9,687 nucleotides of DNA from DATLXH01 sp035576005 (GTDB lineage: Bacteria > Acidobacteriota > Thermoanaerobaculia > Gp7-AA8). Below, in pieces: positions 1 through 6,963 of this stretch; the stretch's first letter is position 1; each line of letters starts with the position of its first letter. The notes below the pieces were generated by a model. That model made no database searches. It saw only the letters and a program-made list of their open reading frames with translations, and was not told where the DNA came from. A program made the position numbers and the translations under genes. The stretch covers positions 1 through 9,687 of the forward strand of contig DATLXH010000009.1 in the NCBI GenBank assembly GCA_035576005.1, read 5' to 3'.

Positions 1-12
1 GCCCTTTTCGAA

Positions 13-129
13 GGACTGGCGAGACTTTCACGCCCCTCTCCCTGCTTCGCTCCGCTCGCTTCCCTCTCCCCGCCGGGGAGAGGGATTACGCCGCTTCGCG
101 GCTCAACGACGTCAGACAGTGAACCGGTG
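13..129 (+). repeat. Interspersed GC-rich repeat, copy 1
   Basis: This stretch matches 9430-9545 in the same orientation. By eye there are two substitutions and one 1-bp indel over about 117 bp, with weaker similarity back to about position 2. It contains a perfect 10-bp-arm palindrome with a 3-nt centre at 62-84 (CCCTCTCCCC, then GGGGAGAGGG). A smaller GCCGC/GCGGC hairpin lies at about 91-103. No reading frame in it looks coding. It resembles the intergenic palindromic repeats that recur many times in GC-rich genomes; whether it is multicopy genome-wide cannot be seen here. Confidence 0.85.
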
Positions 130-184
130 TCATCAGAAGCCCGGCGGGGCGATGACTCAAATGTCGCTGTTACCGATCCGTCAC

Positions 185-212
185 TTGACTGACCTGTTCA
201 GTTGTGAATAAT
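185..212 (+). promoter_or_regulatory. Predicted sigma70-type promoter of the efflux operon
   Basis: TTGACT at 185-190 matches the -35 consensus at five of six positions. AATAAT at 207-212 matches the -10 consensus at five of six, with a 16-bp spacer. The start of transcription would fall near 219, inside the palindrome at 210-227, and about 30 bp before the regulator's ATG. The assignment rests on consensus matching only. Confidence 0.55.
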
Positions 213-227
213 GACCGTACGGTCATT
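210..227. promoter_or_regulatory. Probable TetR operator (18-bp perfect palindrome)
   Basis: AATGACCGTACGGTCATT is a perfect inverted repeat with no spacer. It overlaps the end of the predicted -10 box and the expected transcription start, 23 bp before the TetR-family gene. TetR-family repressors typically bind such palindromes near their own promoter, and an inner TGACC/GGTCA core is a common form. Bound repressor would block its own transcription and that of the co-transcribed efflux genes. I saw no second copy elsewhere in the window. Confidence 0.7.
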
Positions 228-250
228 TCACTGTACGTAACTCGGACTTT

Positions 251-865
251 ATGAAAATCAAAACCAAAGAAGAAGCCGTTGAACAGTTCAGGATCACTTC
301 CATCCAGGAAGCTGCGATGAAGGTCATTGCCCGAAAGGGTTACGAGCTGGCGACGATGAATGCGATCGCAGAGGAGGCAGGCGTTGCCAAGGGCACGATC
401 TACCTTTATTTCGAATCGCGCGAAGACCTGCTGAAGAAAACGGGTGAGAGCGCATTCGGTGAGCTGAACGGGCTGGTGACTGCCGCGATCGACTCGCATC
501 CCGACCTGGAAGGAAGACTGGGCGCCGTGGTCCGCGCGAATCTCGGCTTTTTCGAGGAGAATCGCGAGTTTTTCCGGATTTATCTCGCCTTCGCCGATCG
601 CGCCTGCGAGTTTCAGAAACGCGCGCACCATCCGCTGTATCGCGACTATCTCCAGACGCTCACGCGACTGCTCGAGGATGCGATCGTCCGCAATGAGGCG
701 CGCAAGGTGGAACCACATCGTGCGGCCGTCCTGATCGGCGCGATGCTGCGCGGCATGGTCCTCCAACGACTCGCCGATCGCGAAAAGACCGACCTCGATG
801 CGGATGTCGAGTTCATCGTCTCCGTTCTTCTCAACGGACTCGAGAAAGTGAGGAACCGAAGTTGA
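251..865 (+). CDS. TetR/AcrR-family transcriptional repressor of efflux operon
   Basis: This 204-residue protein has TetR-family size and layout. An N-terminal helix-turn-helix lies at about residues 18-62, with the typical stretch AIAEEAGVAKGTIYLYF at about 38-54, followed by an all-helical ligand-binding and dimer domain. It most likely represses its own operon through the palindrome at 210-227 and is released when a small toxic compound binds. The start at 251 fits because the HTH begins at the usual distance from it. The upstream Shine-Dalgarno match is weak (GGA about 5 nt before the ATG). Its stop overlaps the TTG start of the outer membrane factor gene by 4 bp, so it is the first gene of the operon and not a divergent regulator. 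The inducing ligand cannot be told from sequence. Confidence 0.93.
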   Translation: MKIKTKEEAVEQFRITSIQEAAMKVIARKGYELATMNAIAEEAGVAKGTIYLYFESREDLLKKTGESAFGELNGLVTAAIDSHPDLEGRLGAVVRANLGFFEENREFFRIYLAFADRACEFQKRAHHPLYRDYLQTLTRLLEDAIVRNEARKVEPHRAAVLIGAMLRGMVLQRLADREKTDLDADVEFIVSVLLNGLEKVRNRS

Positions 866-2202
866 GAGCCATCGTCTTCAGCCTTGCCTCCCTTCTGGTC
901 ACAGAAGCCCACGCCCAGATTGCGCGCCCATCAGTCGCCCAAACGGACATCACTGCACCGGCCAGCAGCTCGCTGTCATTCACGGAAGCCCTTCGTCGTG
1001 CCATCGAGGCCAACTCATCCATCCAGCGGGCGCGCGCGGATGTCGCCGTGGCGGAAGCGCAGAAAGACATCATCTTCTCGTCTGTTCTGCCGAGGGTCGC
1101 GATCAGTGGAAGCGGCATTCGAAACACAGAGAACGTACAGTTCGGCGAGGGAGACCAGAGCCGGACAATCCTGCCGGAGAATGACTGGAACGCTCGCCTG
1201 ACACTGAGTCAGCCAATCTACGCTGGCAACCGCGAGCGACGGGCGTACGAGCAGTCGAAGCTCGCCGTTCTCAGTGCAGGGGAAACGGTCCGCTCCACCG
1301 AAGATCAAGTCCTCCTCGTCACGGCAGCCGACTACCTGGGCGTCGTCCAGGGCCAGGGGCTTGTTGCCGCGGAGCGCCTCAACGTGGAGCTCTCCGAGAG
1401 GCGACTGAAACAGGCTCGCGACTTTTTCGAGGCCGGCGAGGTCACACGCGTTGAGGTGCTTCGCGGCGAGGCTTCAGTCAAAGGCGCGCAGCGTCGCCTG
1501 GCCGGTGCGATTCAGCAGCGCGACACGGCGGGGAGTCGGCTCCGGATCAATCTGAATGTCACAACACCAGTCACGGTCACAAAACCAACGTTCGATCTCG
1601 GTACGCTCGACAAAGAAGCGCAATTGGTCGAACGTGCACTCAGCCGTCGTCCAGCAGTGCGACAGGCAGAGAACAATCTGGCCGTCGCAAAGCTCGAAGT
1701 TCGCAAGCAGCGCGGTGCTTACATGCCCGTCGTATCAGCGGACGCCGCCTACGTGCAGCAGAAGTCGACGTTCCCATCGGACTCGTACGGTCAGGCTGCA
1801 CTGCGAGTGACGATCCCGATTTATCAGGGAGGCGAGATTGGAGCACGCGTCGCACTTGCGCGAGAGCGGGAGCGCCAGGCGGAGCTGGCTCTGGCCGAGC
1901 TCAAGCAGGCGATCACCGAGGATGTCCGGCGCGGTCTGCTGGATCTCACCGCGGCCGAGACGAGTCTCGCGCTTGCACGCGAGCAACTCGAAGCTGCACA
2001 GGCTGAGTACGAGCAGACGTTCGAGTTGTATCAGGCGCAGGAAGCCACCTCGCTCGACGTGCAATCCGCGGAGACCTCGCTTGCCGACGCGCGCCGTGCG
2101 GTGGTCACCAGCGAGCTCGATCGCGACCTTGCCAGATTCAGAGTGCTCAGCGCGAGTGGAAGCTTTCGCGAAGCGGTATTGAAAGAGGGAGAGCAGCAAT
2201 GA
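862..2202 (+). CDS. TolC-like outer membrane efflux protein
   Basis: A 446-residue protein of the outer membrane factor family, which forms the trimeric exit duct of tripartite pumps. The first 18 residues look like a Sec signal peptide (MRAIVFSLASLLVTEAHA, cleavage before Gln19). The mature part shows the two repeated OEP halves, at roughly residues 37-230 and 250-435. Each has long Ala/Glu/Arg-rich coiled-coil helices, with strand-like stretches such as LTLSQPIYAGN in the first half and LRVTIPIYQGGEI in the second. This internal duplication is the hallmark of the family. The start is TTG at 862, preceded by AGGA with an 8-nt gap and overlapping the regulator's TGA. The 3' end overlaps the adaptor's ATG (ATGA). 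Both overlaps suggest translational coupling. Placing the outer membrane gene before adaptor and pump is a known variant order. Confidence 0.93.
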   Translation: MRAIVFSLASLLVTEAHAQIARPSVAQTDITAPASSSLSFTEALRRAIEANSSIQRARADVAVAEAQKDIIFSSVLPRVAISGSGIRNTENVQFGEGDQSRTILPENDWNARLTLSQPIYAGNRERRAYEQSKLAVLSAGETVRSTEDQVLLVTAADYLGVVQGQGLVAAERLNVELSERRLKQARDFFEAGEVTRVEVLRGEASVKGAQRRLAGAIQQRDTAGSRLRINLNVTTPVTVTKPTFDLGTLDKEAQLVERALSRRPAVRQAENNLAVAKLEVRKQRGAYMPVVSADAAYVQQKSTFPSDSYGQAALRVTIPIYQGGEIGARVALARERERQAELALAELKQAITEDVRRGLLDLTAAETSLALAREQLEAAQAEYEQTFELYQAQEATSLDVQSAETSLADARRAVVTSELDRDLARFRVLSASGSFREAVLKEGEQQ

Positions 2203-3104
2203 AACGGAGTGTGATGTTTGTGATCGCTGCGGCCTTCGTCGCCGCTGGATGTGCGAAAGAGAAACCGGCTCCCGTAGTCTCAAAGGAGCTTCCTGCAGAT
2301 GTACAAAGCGTCGTGGGTGAACAAAGCGCGACGACGGTGACATCGGAGTCGACAGTCACCACCGAAGCAACAGCTCCTGCAGTCGCGCCGCTCGAGACAA
2401 AACTCTCGGCAACCGGGGAGTTCATCTCACCCATGCAATCCGAGCTTGCTGTGAAGATTCCGGGCCGCGTGGCCACGATCAATGCAGACGAGGGGGAGCG
2501 GGTAAACCGAGGAGCAGTGCTCCTTACCATCGAGAGTGATTACGCGTCACTCGAGCTGCAACGGGCTCGCGCCGAACTTGCGCGCGCAGACGCCGGCCTC
2601 AGCGAAGCGCGTCGCGACCTCGGGCGGAAGAGCGAGCTCAAAGCAAAGGGCTCGGTCCCACAGGCGATGTATGACCGTTCGCGCGCGCAGTACGAACAGG
2701 CTGAAGCAGGCCGTTCTGCGGCAGCCTCCGTAGCCTCGCTGGCGCGCGAGCGCGTGGGCGACAGCGCGCTCCGAGCCCCTTTCACGGGAGTCGTCGTCGA
2801 GAGACGCACAGCAGTCGGCGAGCGCCTCGGCGACGCGACCGTGGCATTCGTACTCGCCCAGACATCTCCATTGAAACTTCGCTTCTCGGTTCCGGAACGT
2901 TACCTCGCCACTGTCGCGAGGGGACGAGCCGTCCGCGCCTCGGTCGATCCGTATCCGAGTGAGTCGTTCACAGGGACCGTCAACATCGTGGCGCAGACGA
3001 TCGATCCAAAGACGCGCTCGTTCTTCGTGGAAGCCCTTTTCCCAAACAGCGATGGACGTTTGAGACCCGGGCTTTTCGCTCGTGTCGAAATGGATCTGCG
3101 GTGA
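2199..3104 (+). CDS. RND efflux periplasmic adaptor (membrane fusion lipoprotein)
   Basis: A 301-residue HlyD/AcrA-type adaptor that would bridge the inner-membrane pump and the TolC-like duct. A lipoprotein signal ends in the lipobox AAGC with Cys18 as lipid anchor. A Ser/Thr/Ala-rich linker follows to about residue 65. Next come a lipoyl/barrel-sandwich half (IPGRVATINADEGERVNRGA, about 84-103), an alpha-helical hairpin (about 110-180), the second lipoyl half (SALRAPFTGVVVERR, about 188-202) and a beta-barrel domain. The protein stops at RPGLFARVEMDLR. Most family members go on for another 60 or so residues to form the membrane-proximal domain, so this one is short. No remnant of that domain is visible downstream in any frame. 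The ATG at 2199 has GGGAG about 8 nt upstream and overlaps the preceding stop. Confidence 0.92.
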   Translation: MKRSVMFVIAAAFVAAGCAKEKPAPVVSKELPADVQSVVGEQSATTVTSESTVTTEATAPAVAPLETKLSATGEFISPMQSELAVKIPGRVATINADEGERVNRGAVLLTIESDYASLELQRARAELARADAGLSEARRDLGRKSELKAKGSVPQAMYDRSRAQYEQAEAGRSAAASVASLARERVGDSALRAPFTGVVVERRTAVGERLGDATVAFVLAQTSPLKLRFSVPERYLATVARGRAVRASVDPYPSESFTGTVNIVAQTIDPKTRSFFVEALFPNSDGRLRPGLFARVEMDLR

Positions 3105-3135
3105 GAGCGATGACTTCGCTCACTCGCGCGAAGGC

Positions 3136-3157
3136 GCCGGACATTGGAATGTCCGGC
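3136..3157 (+). promoter_or_regulatory. Intergenic palindrome between adaptor and pump genes
   Basis: A perfect 10-bp inverted repeat (GCCGGACATT, then AATGTCCGGC) with a 2-nt centre lies in the 107-bp gap between adaptor and pump. It is flanked by two smaller hairpin candidates, GAGCGA/TCGCTC at 3105-3121 and AGCGA/TCGCT near 3162-3175. No T-run follows, so it is not a standard terminator. It could tune expression of the downstream pump, protect the mRNA, or be a protein-binding site; these roles are inferences. Confidence 0.45.
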
Positions 3158-3211
3158 CACAAGCGACAGATCGCTTTCTGACGAGAATCACGATGGTTAG
3201 AGGATTCACCG

Positions 3212-6076
3212 ATGAACAGACTTGCTGAAATCTGCGTCCGACGTCCTGTCTTCGCGAGCGTCATTGTCCTGTCACTCGTTGTCGTCGGCTGGTTCTCCTA
3301 TCTTCGGCTCGGTGTCGACCGATTCCCGAAGATCGATATCCCGATCATCTCCGTCAGCACGGTTTTCGTAGGAGCGGCGCCCGAAGAGATCGAGACCGAA
3401 GTCACCGACAAGATCGAAGAAGCGGTGAACACGATCAGCGGCATCGATCAGCTGATCTCGATCTCGTCGGAGGGCGTCTCGTTCGTCAATATCTCGTTCG
3501 ATCTCGAGAAGAATCCTGATATCGCTGCGCAGGAAGTCCGCGACCGGATCAATACCGTCCTGCGCGAGCTGCCCAGCGAGATCGATCCTCCTGTAATTCA
3601 AAAGCTCGACCCCGACGCAGCGCCAGTCCTGGCGGTTTCACTCTCCGGGCCGGCGCCGATTCGCGAGATCACCGAATACGCCGACAAAAAGTTCCGCCGT
3701 CGGCTCGAATCCGTCCTGGGAGTGGGGCGCGTCCGGGTCATCGGCGGACGATCGCGGCAAATCAACATCGTCGTCGATACCGCCAAGCTCACCAGTCTCA
3801 ATCTGACCGTGGCCCAGGTTGTTGGCGCACTCAAGTCGCAGAACATCCAGATCCCTGGAGGACGCGTCGAGCAATCAATGAAAGAGCTCACTCTTCGCAC
3901 CTACGGAAGAGTCACCTCCCCTGCTGAGATGGCGACGATCCCGCTGACGATCCGAAACGGATACTCGATCCGTCTCGGCGATGTGGCGCAGATCCAGGAC
4001 AGTGTCGCGGAACCGGAATCGATCGCCAGCGTCAACGGCAAGCCTGCAGTCGTGCTCAACATTCTCAAGCAATCCGGGACCAACACGATCGACGTCGTCA
4101 ATCGGCTCAAGGAGCGTCTTGTGGAGCTCGCTCCTCAGCTGCCGAAAGGCTGGCGGATCGATGAAGTCCGGGACCAGTCGGACTTTATTCTTGCGGCCGT
4201 CCACGCCGTGCAGGAACATCTCCTGCTCGGCTCCCTTTTCGCTGCCGGGATCGTTCTCCTCTTTCTGAGGAAACTGCGCCCGACCCTGATCGCTGCTGTC
4301 GCGATTCCGACCTCGCTCATCGCCACGTTCGGAGTCATGCAGTATTTCGGCTTCACGCTCAACGTCATCACGCTGCTCGCTCTGACGCTGGCCGTAGGAA
4401 TCGTCATCGATGACGCCGTGGTAGTACTCGAGAACATCTTCCGGTTCATGGAAGAAAAGAAGATGCCGCCGATGCAGGCTGCAGTCGAAGGGACGCGCGA
4501 AGTCGCCCTGGCTGTGCTTGCAACCAGTCTTTCCCTCATCGCCGTCTTCCTTCCCGTGGCATTCATGGGAGGAATCGTCGGACGATTCATGAACTCCTTC
4601 GGAGTCACCATGGCTGCGGCAGTCGCTGTGTCGCTGCTCGTCAGTTTTACGCTCACTCCCATGATGTCGTCCCGCTGGCTCAAGTTCGCGGACAACACAA
4701 CGGTCGACAAGAGCTCACGCGGACGCGGAGTCTATGCAGCAGTCGAGCGGCTCTACATGCGGATGCTGGAATGGTCGATGGCTCATCGATGGGTCGTCGT
4801 CATCGTGATCCTCGTCGTCTTCTTCTCGACAGTCCCTCTGTTCCAGATGGCGAACAAGAACTTTCTTCCGAACGATGACGAGTCGCAGTTTATGGTGTCG
4901 GTCCGCATTCCGGAAGGGTCGAGTCTCGACAAGACGGAGCGGATCCTCAATTCGATCGCGAATCAAATCAGGAAGATCAAGGGAGTACAGACGACCCTGG
5001 TGACGATCGGTGATGATCCTCAGATCACGCGCAACCTCGGCAGTGTCTACGTCAAGCTGGTCCCTGTCGAGGAGCGCGACTACACGCAGTTTGAAGCAAT
5101 GAATCGCGTCCGAACCGAGGTTTTCCCTCAGTACGAAAAGCTGAACATTCGTGCCCAGGTGACTCCTGTGTCTGCGTTCGGTGGCGGCAACAACGCAGAG
5201 ATCCAGTTCTGGATCGGCGGACCCGAGCTCGACCAGTTGCAGAAATACTCGAATACGCTGATCGAAAAGATTCGCGACGTGCCGGGAGTCGCGGATATCG
5301 ACACGAATCTGATCGTGGGCAAACCTGAGCTCGCCGTGCGTATCGACCGCGCAAAAGCCGCCGACCTCGGAGTGAAAGTCCAGGATGTCGCTTCGACGCT
5401 GAACCTGCTCGTCGGCGGGCAGGAGGTCAGCGACTACTACGAGGCCGGCGAGCAGTACGAGGTTCACGTCCGTGCGGACGAAGCATACCGACGCGATGCT
5501 ACTGGCATCCTGCAGGCAGAGGTGCCTTCGCAGACGGTAGGAACCGTGAAGTTGGGAGATCTTGTGAAGATCACCGAAGGAAGCGGCCCGTCACTGATCA
5601 ACAGAATTGCCAGGCGACGTCAGGTCCTGATTTACGCGAACATGCTTCCGGGATCGTCGTCGCAGGCAGTCATCGATCGTCTCAACCAGGAAGCTGCGAA
5701 GCTCGGAATGCCCTCCGAGTATTCGTACGGTCTGACGGGACGGTCTCGCGAGCAGCAAAAGGCTGCGAAGAATTTCGGGCTCGCCTTTCTGCTCTCCATC
5801 GTTTTCATGTACATGATCCTGGCCGCTCAGTTCGAGAGCTGGATCCACCCGATCACAATCCTTCTCACGCTTCCTATGACCGTTCCCTTTGCCCTGCTGT
5901 CGATCATCCTGTTCAATCAGTCGCTGAATATCTTTTCGGCTCTTGGAATCCTGGTTCTGTTCGGGATCGTGAAGAAGAACGGGATCCTTCAGGTTGACCA
6001 TACGAATGGTCTTCGTGCGCAGGGGATGCCGCGTCACGAGGCCATACTCCACGCCAACCGCGACCGATCCTCATGA
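3212..6076 (+). CDS. RND efflux pump (HAE1/AcrB-type), main part, 3' frame disrupted
   Basis: A 954-residue product covering most of a roughly 1,040-residue proton-driven RND exporter. TM1 is at about residues 12-32, followed by the first porter loop, TM2-TM6 (about 328-480), TM7 (about 525-545), the second porter loop, and TM8-TM10 (about 853-925). The TM4 motif GIVIDDA gives the proton-relay pair Asp400/Asp401, and TM10 carries the relay lysine at about Lys922 (VKKNGIL). The ATG at 3212 has GAGG about 8 nt upstream. The frame ends early at HANRDRSS, just before TM11. The missing TM11-TM12 region follows in another frame at 6073-6324. The conserved RLRPILMT segment is interrupted, so the residue equivalent to AcrB Arg971 is lost. 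As written, the pump is probably inactive, unless the two parts assemble or the break is a sequence error. Confidence 0.93.
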   Translation: MNRLAEICVRRPVFASVIVLSLVVVGWFSYLRLGVDRFPKIDIPIISVSTVFVGAAPEEIETEVTDKIEEAVNTISGIDQLISISSEGVSFVNISFDLEKNPDIAAQEVRDRINTVLRELPSEIDPPVIQKLDPDAAPVLAVSLSGPAPIREITEYADKKFRRRLESVLGVGRVRVIGGRSRQINIVVDTAKLTSLNLTVAQVVGALKSQNIQIPGGRVEQSMKELTLRTYGRVTSPAEMATIPLTIRNGYSIRLGDVAQIQDSVAEPESIASVNGKPAVVLNILKQSGTNTIDVVNRLKERLVELAPQLPKGWRIDEVRDQSDFILAAVHAVQEHLLLGSLFAAGIVLLFLRKLRPTLIAAVAIPTSLIATFGVMQYFGFTLNVITLLALTLAVGIVIDDAVVVLENIFRFMEEKKMPPMQAAVEGTREVALAVLATSLSLIAVFLPVAFMGGIVGRFMNSFGVTMAAAVAVSLLVSFTLTPMMSSRWLKFADNTTVDKSSRGRGVYAAVERLYMRMLEWSMAHRWVVVIVILVVFFSTVPLFQMANKNFLPNDDESQFMVSVRIPEGSSLDKTERILNSIANQIRKIKGVQTTLVTIGDDPQITRNLGSVYVKLVPVEERDYTQFEAMNRVRTEVFPQYEKLNIRAQVTPVSAFGGGNNAEIQFWIGGPELDQLQKYSNTLIEKIRDVPGVADIDTNLIVGKPELAVRIDRAKAADLGVKVQDVASTLNLLVGGQEVSDYYEAGEQYEVHVRADEAYRRDATGILQAEVPSQTVGTVKLGDLVKITEGSGPSLINRIARRRQVLIYANMLPGSSSQAVIDRLNQEAAKLGMPSEYSYGLTGRSREQQKAAKNFGLAFLLSIVFMYMILAAQFESWIHPITILLTLPMTVPFALLSIILFNQSLNIFSALGILVLFGIVKKNGILQVDHTNGLRAQGMPRHEAILHANRDRSS
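6061..6066 (+). other. Inferred 10-bp deletion scar in the RND gene
   Basis: The pre-break frame reads N-R-D up to this point, and the post-break frame reads R-P-I-L-M-T-T from it. RND pumps of this type usually read N-R-D-R-L-R-P-I-L-M-T. Restoring R-L-R with compatible codons requires 10 extra bases. It can also place CGACCG exactly 10 bp apart, leaving the single copy now seen here. Slippage between those two copies would therefore explain the frameshift. The lost codons are reconstructed, not observed. Confidence 0.55.
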
Positions 6077-6324
6077 CCACGCTCGCTTTCGTCGCAGGCA
6101 TGGTGCCTCTCGTCGTCTCGAGCGGAACGGGGTCAGGAACGAACCGCGCGATCGGTTCGGTCATCATGGGCGGTCAGGTGCTGGCGCTGCTCCTCACGCT
6201 CCTTGGCGTTCCGGTGATGTACAGCATCTTCGACGACTGGGCGGATAAACGGATTCTCGGACGGATCGTCTCGCGGTTCCGGAAACGTTCGAGTCGCTCG
6301 TCGAGTGTAACGGCGGAAGCGTGA
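6073..6324 (+). CDS. RND efflux pump C-terminal fragment (TM11-TM12)
   Basis: An 83-residue frame that continues the pump after the frameshift. MTTLAFVAGMVPLVVSSG forms TM11, GSGTNRAIG is the typical connecting loop, and IMGGQVLALLLTLLGVPVMY forms TM12. A basic, Ser/Arg-rich cytoplasmic tail ends the protein. It includes the Thr that corresponds to AcrB Thr978 in the proton relay. Its ATG overlaps the TGA of the larger part as ATGA, like the other junctions in this operon, so reinitiation is conceivable. However, no Shine-Dalgarno sequence precedes it, and the overlap arises naturally from the conserved LMT codons. It is best read as the broken 3' end of one gene. Confidence 0.85.
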   Translation: MTTLAFVAGMVPLVVSSGTGSGTNRAIGSVIMGGQVLALLLTLLGVPVMYSIFDDWADKRILGRIVSRFRKRSSRSSSVTAEA

Positions 6325-6341
6325 GCTCAGCCCTCGGGGCC

Positions 6342-6378
6342 AAGGTCTCTGAGAAATCGAGCATTTCTTACAGACCTT
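6342..6378 (+). terminator. Hairpin after the efflux operon, possible terminator
   Basis: AAGGTCT (6342-6348) pairs with AGACCTT (6372-6378), and inside it AGAAAT pairs with ATTTCT around a 5-nt loop, with a small internal bulge between the stems. It starts 18 bp after the pump's stop codon. It lacks a clear T-run, so factor-independent termination is uncertain. Confidence 0.45.
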
Positions 6379-6391
6379 TGTCGCGAGCGTT

Positions 6392-6472
6392 GAGACAAAC
6401 AAGAGTGTCGCGAGACAGACAGGAGTGTCTGTCCTACATAAGCGTGTAGGACAGACACTCTTGTCTGTCTCG
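6392..6472. repeat. Tandem 20-bp units within a long palindrome
   Basis: Two direct 20-bp units (6392-6411 and 6412-6431) differ at four positions. A third copy lies inverted at 6452-6471. Together these build a palindrome with 28-bp arms (6411-6438 and 6445-6472), a 6-nt loop (TAAGCG) and a single mismatch that would be G-U in RNA. There is no coding frame. It may be a REP-like or MITE-like intergenic element, or an mRNA-stabilising or terminator structure after the efflux operon. Confidence 0.75.
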
Positions 6473-6525
6473 AGACACTGCGGCTTGAGGATCCGGAGAA
6501 TATCTGAGTCGCCGTGCCGGGTGGT

Positions 6526-6560
6526 ACAGAGTGTCGGCCGCACGCCGTGCGGCCCTACAC
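6526..6560. repeat. Second palindromic module sharing borders with the first
   Basis: A perfect 9-bp-arm palindrome (GGCCGCACG, then CGTGCGGCC around one base, 6536-6554) is framed by GAGTGTC (6529-6535) and CCTACA (6554-6559). The same two border words flank 3 nt in the left arm of the palindrome at 6411-6472. This suggests one modular repeat family. The rest of 6473-6622 shows no gene that I can support. Confidence 0.55.
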
Positions 6561-6622
6561 CCATCTCAGCGAGGAGGGCGGCAACCCGTCGGGAGAAGGG
6601 GTCTTAACCGTGGGCTGCTCAG

Positions 6623-6892
6623 TCACTCCTCTCGAGGAAGGCCGTACATTGCGGTTCCCATGAGACTCACTTTGAGCTTGCGAGCGATCTGGGCGGTCAG
6701 GACGTTGGTGGGGACATTCCGCGTTTGCGGAACGATCTCGACGTCGTCGCACTCTCCTCGCATCCTGATCACGCAGCCGTCCTTCGAAGGGAGGTCGACG
6801 ATGTCCTGAATGACTCGCGTGTAGTCGAGGCCGAGTTGCATGAGCTCGTCTCGAAGCAGGTCGTCGACCCTTTCACAAAACTCACTTCGCAT
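6623..6892 (-). CDS. Small hypothetical protein (about 89 aa)
   Basis: I do not recognise this family. The codons are GC-rich at third positions like the neighbours, which supports real coding. The ATG at 6892 has GAGG 7 nt upstream. An ATG two codons earlier (6898) would leave only 1 nt to that site, so 6892 is preferred. The product is soluble, with no signal peptide or membrane segment. It has an acidic helical N-terminal half (SEFCERVDDLLRDELMQLGL), two cysteines in the central part, and a positively charged stretch QIARKLKVSLMG near the C-terminus. It lies on the same strand as mntP, about 71 bp downstream of its stop, and could be co-transcribed with it. Function is unknown. Confidence 0.6.
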   Translation of the reverse strand: MRSEFCERVDDLLRDELMQLGLDYTRVIQDIVDLPSKDGCVIRMRGECDDVEIVPQTRNVPTNVLTAQIARKLKVSLMGTAMYGLPREE

Positions 6893-6963
6893 GTTCATGC
6901 CTCATCAGTGACCACGGAACGATTCGACCAGGAACCGTATCACTTGACACGATTCCAATGCGA

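Noticed and set aside
170..766. A 198-codon - strand frame opposite the TetR-family gene
   Set aside because: It is a shadow of the regulator and would run through its promoter and operator.
1735..2343. A 202-codon - strand frame across the tolC/adaptor junction
   Set aside because: It is fully opposite two clear genes and has no recognisable domain or ribosome binding site.
4715..5467. A 250-codon open frame on the - strand inside the RND pump gene
   Set aside because: It lies opposite a strongly conserved RND frame and its product is compositionally odd, rich in Asp/Arg/His. This is the usual antisense shadow in GC-rich DNA.
6040..6090. Programmed ribosomal frameshift in the pump gene
   Set aside because: No slippery heptamer is visible, and conserved residues are missing at the junction. 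A deletion or sequence error fits better.
6392..6472. CRISPR array
   Set aside because: There are only two direct 20-bp units with no spacer between them, plus an inverted copy. The structure is a palindrome and no cas genes are present.
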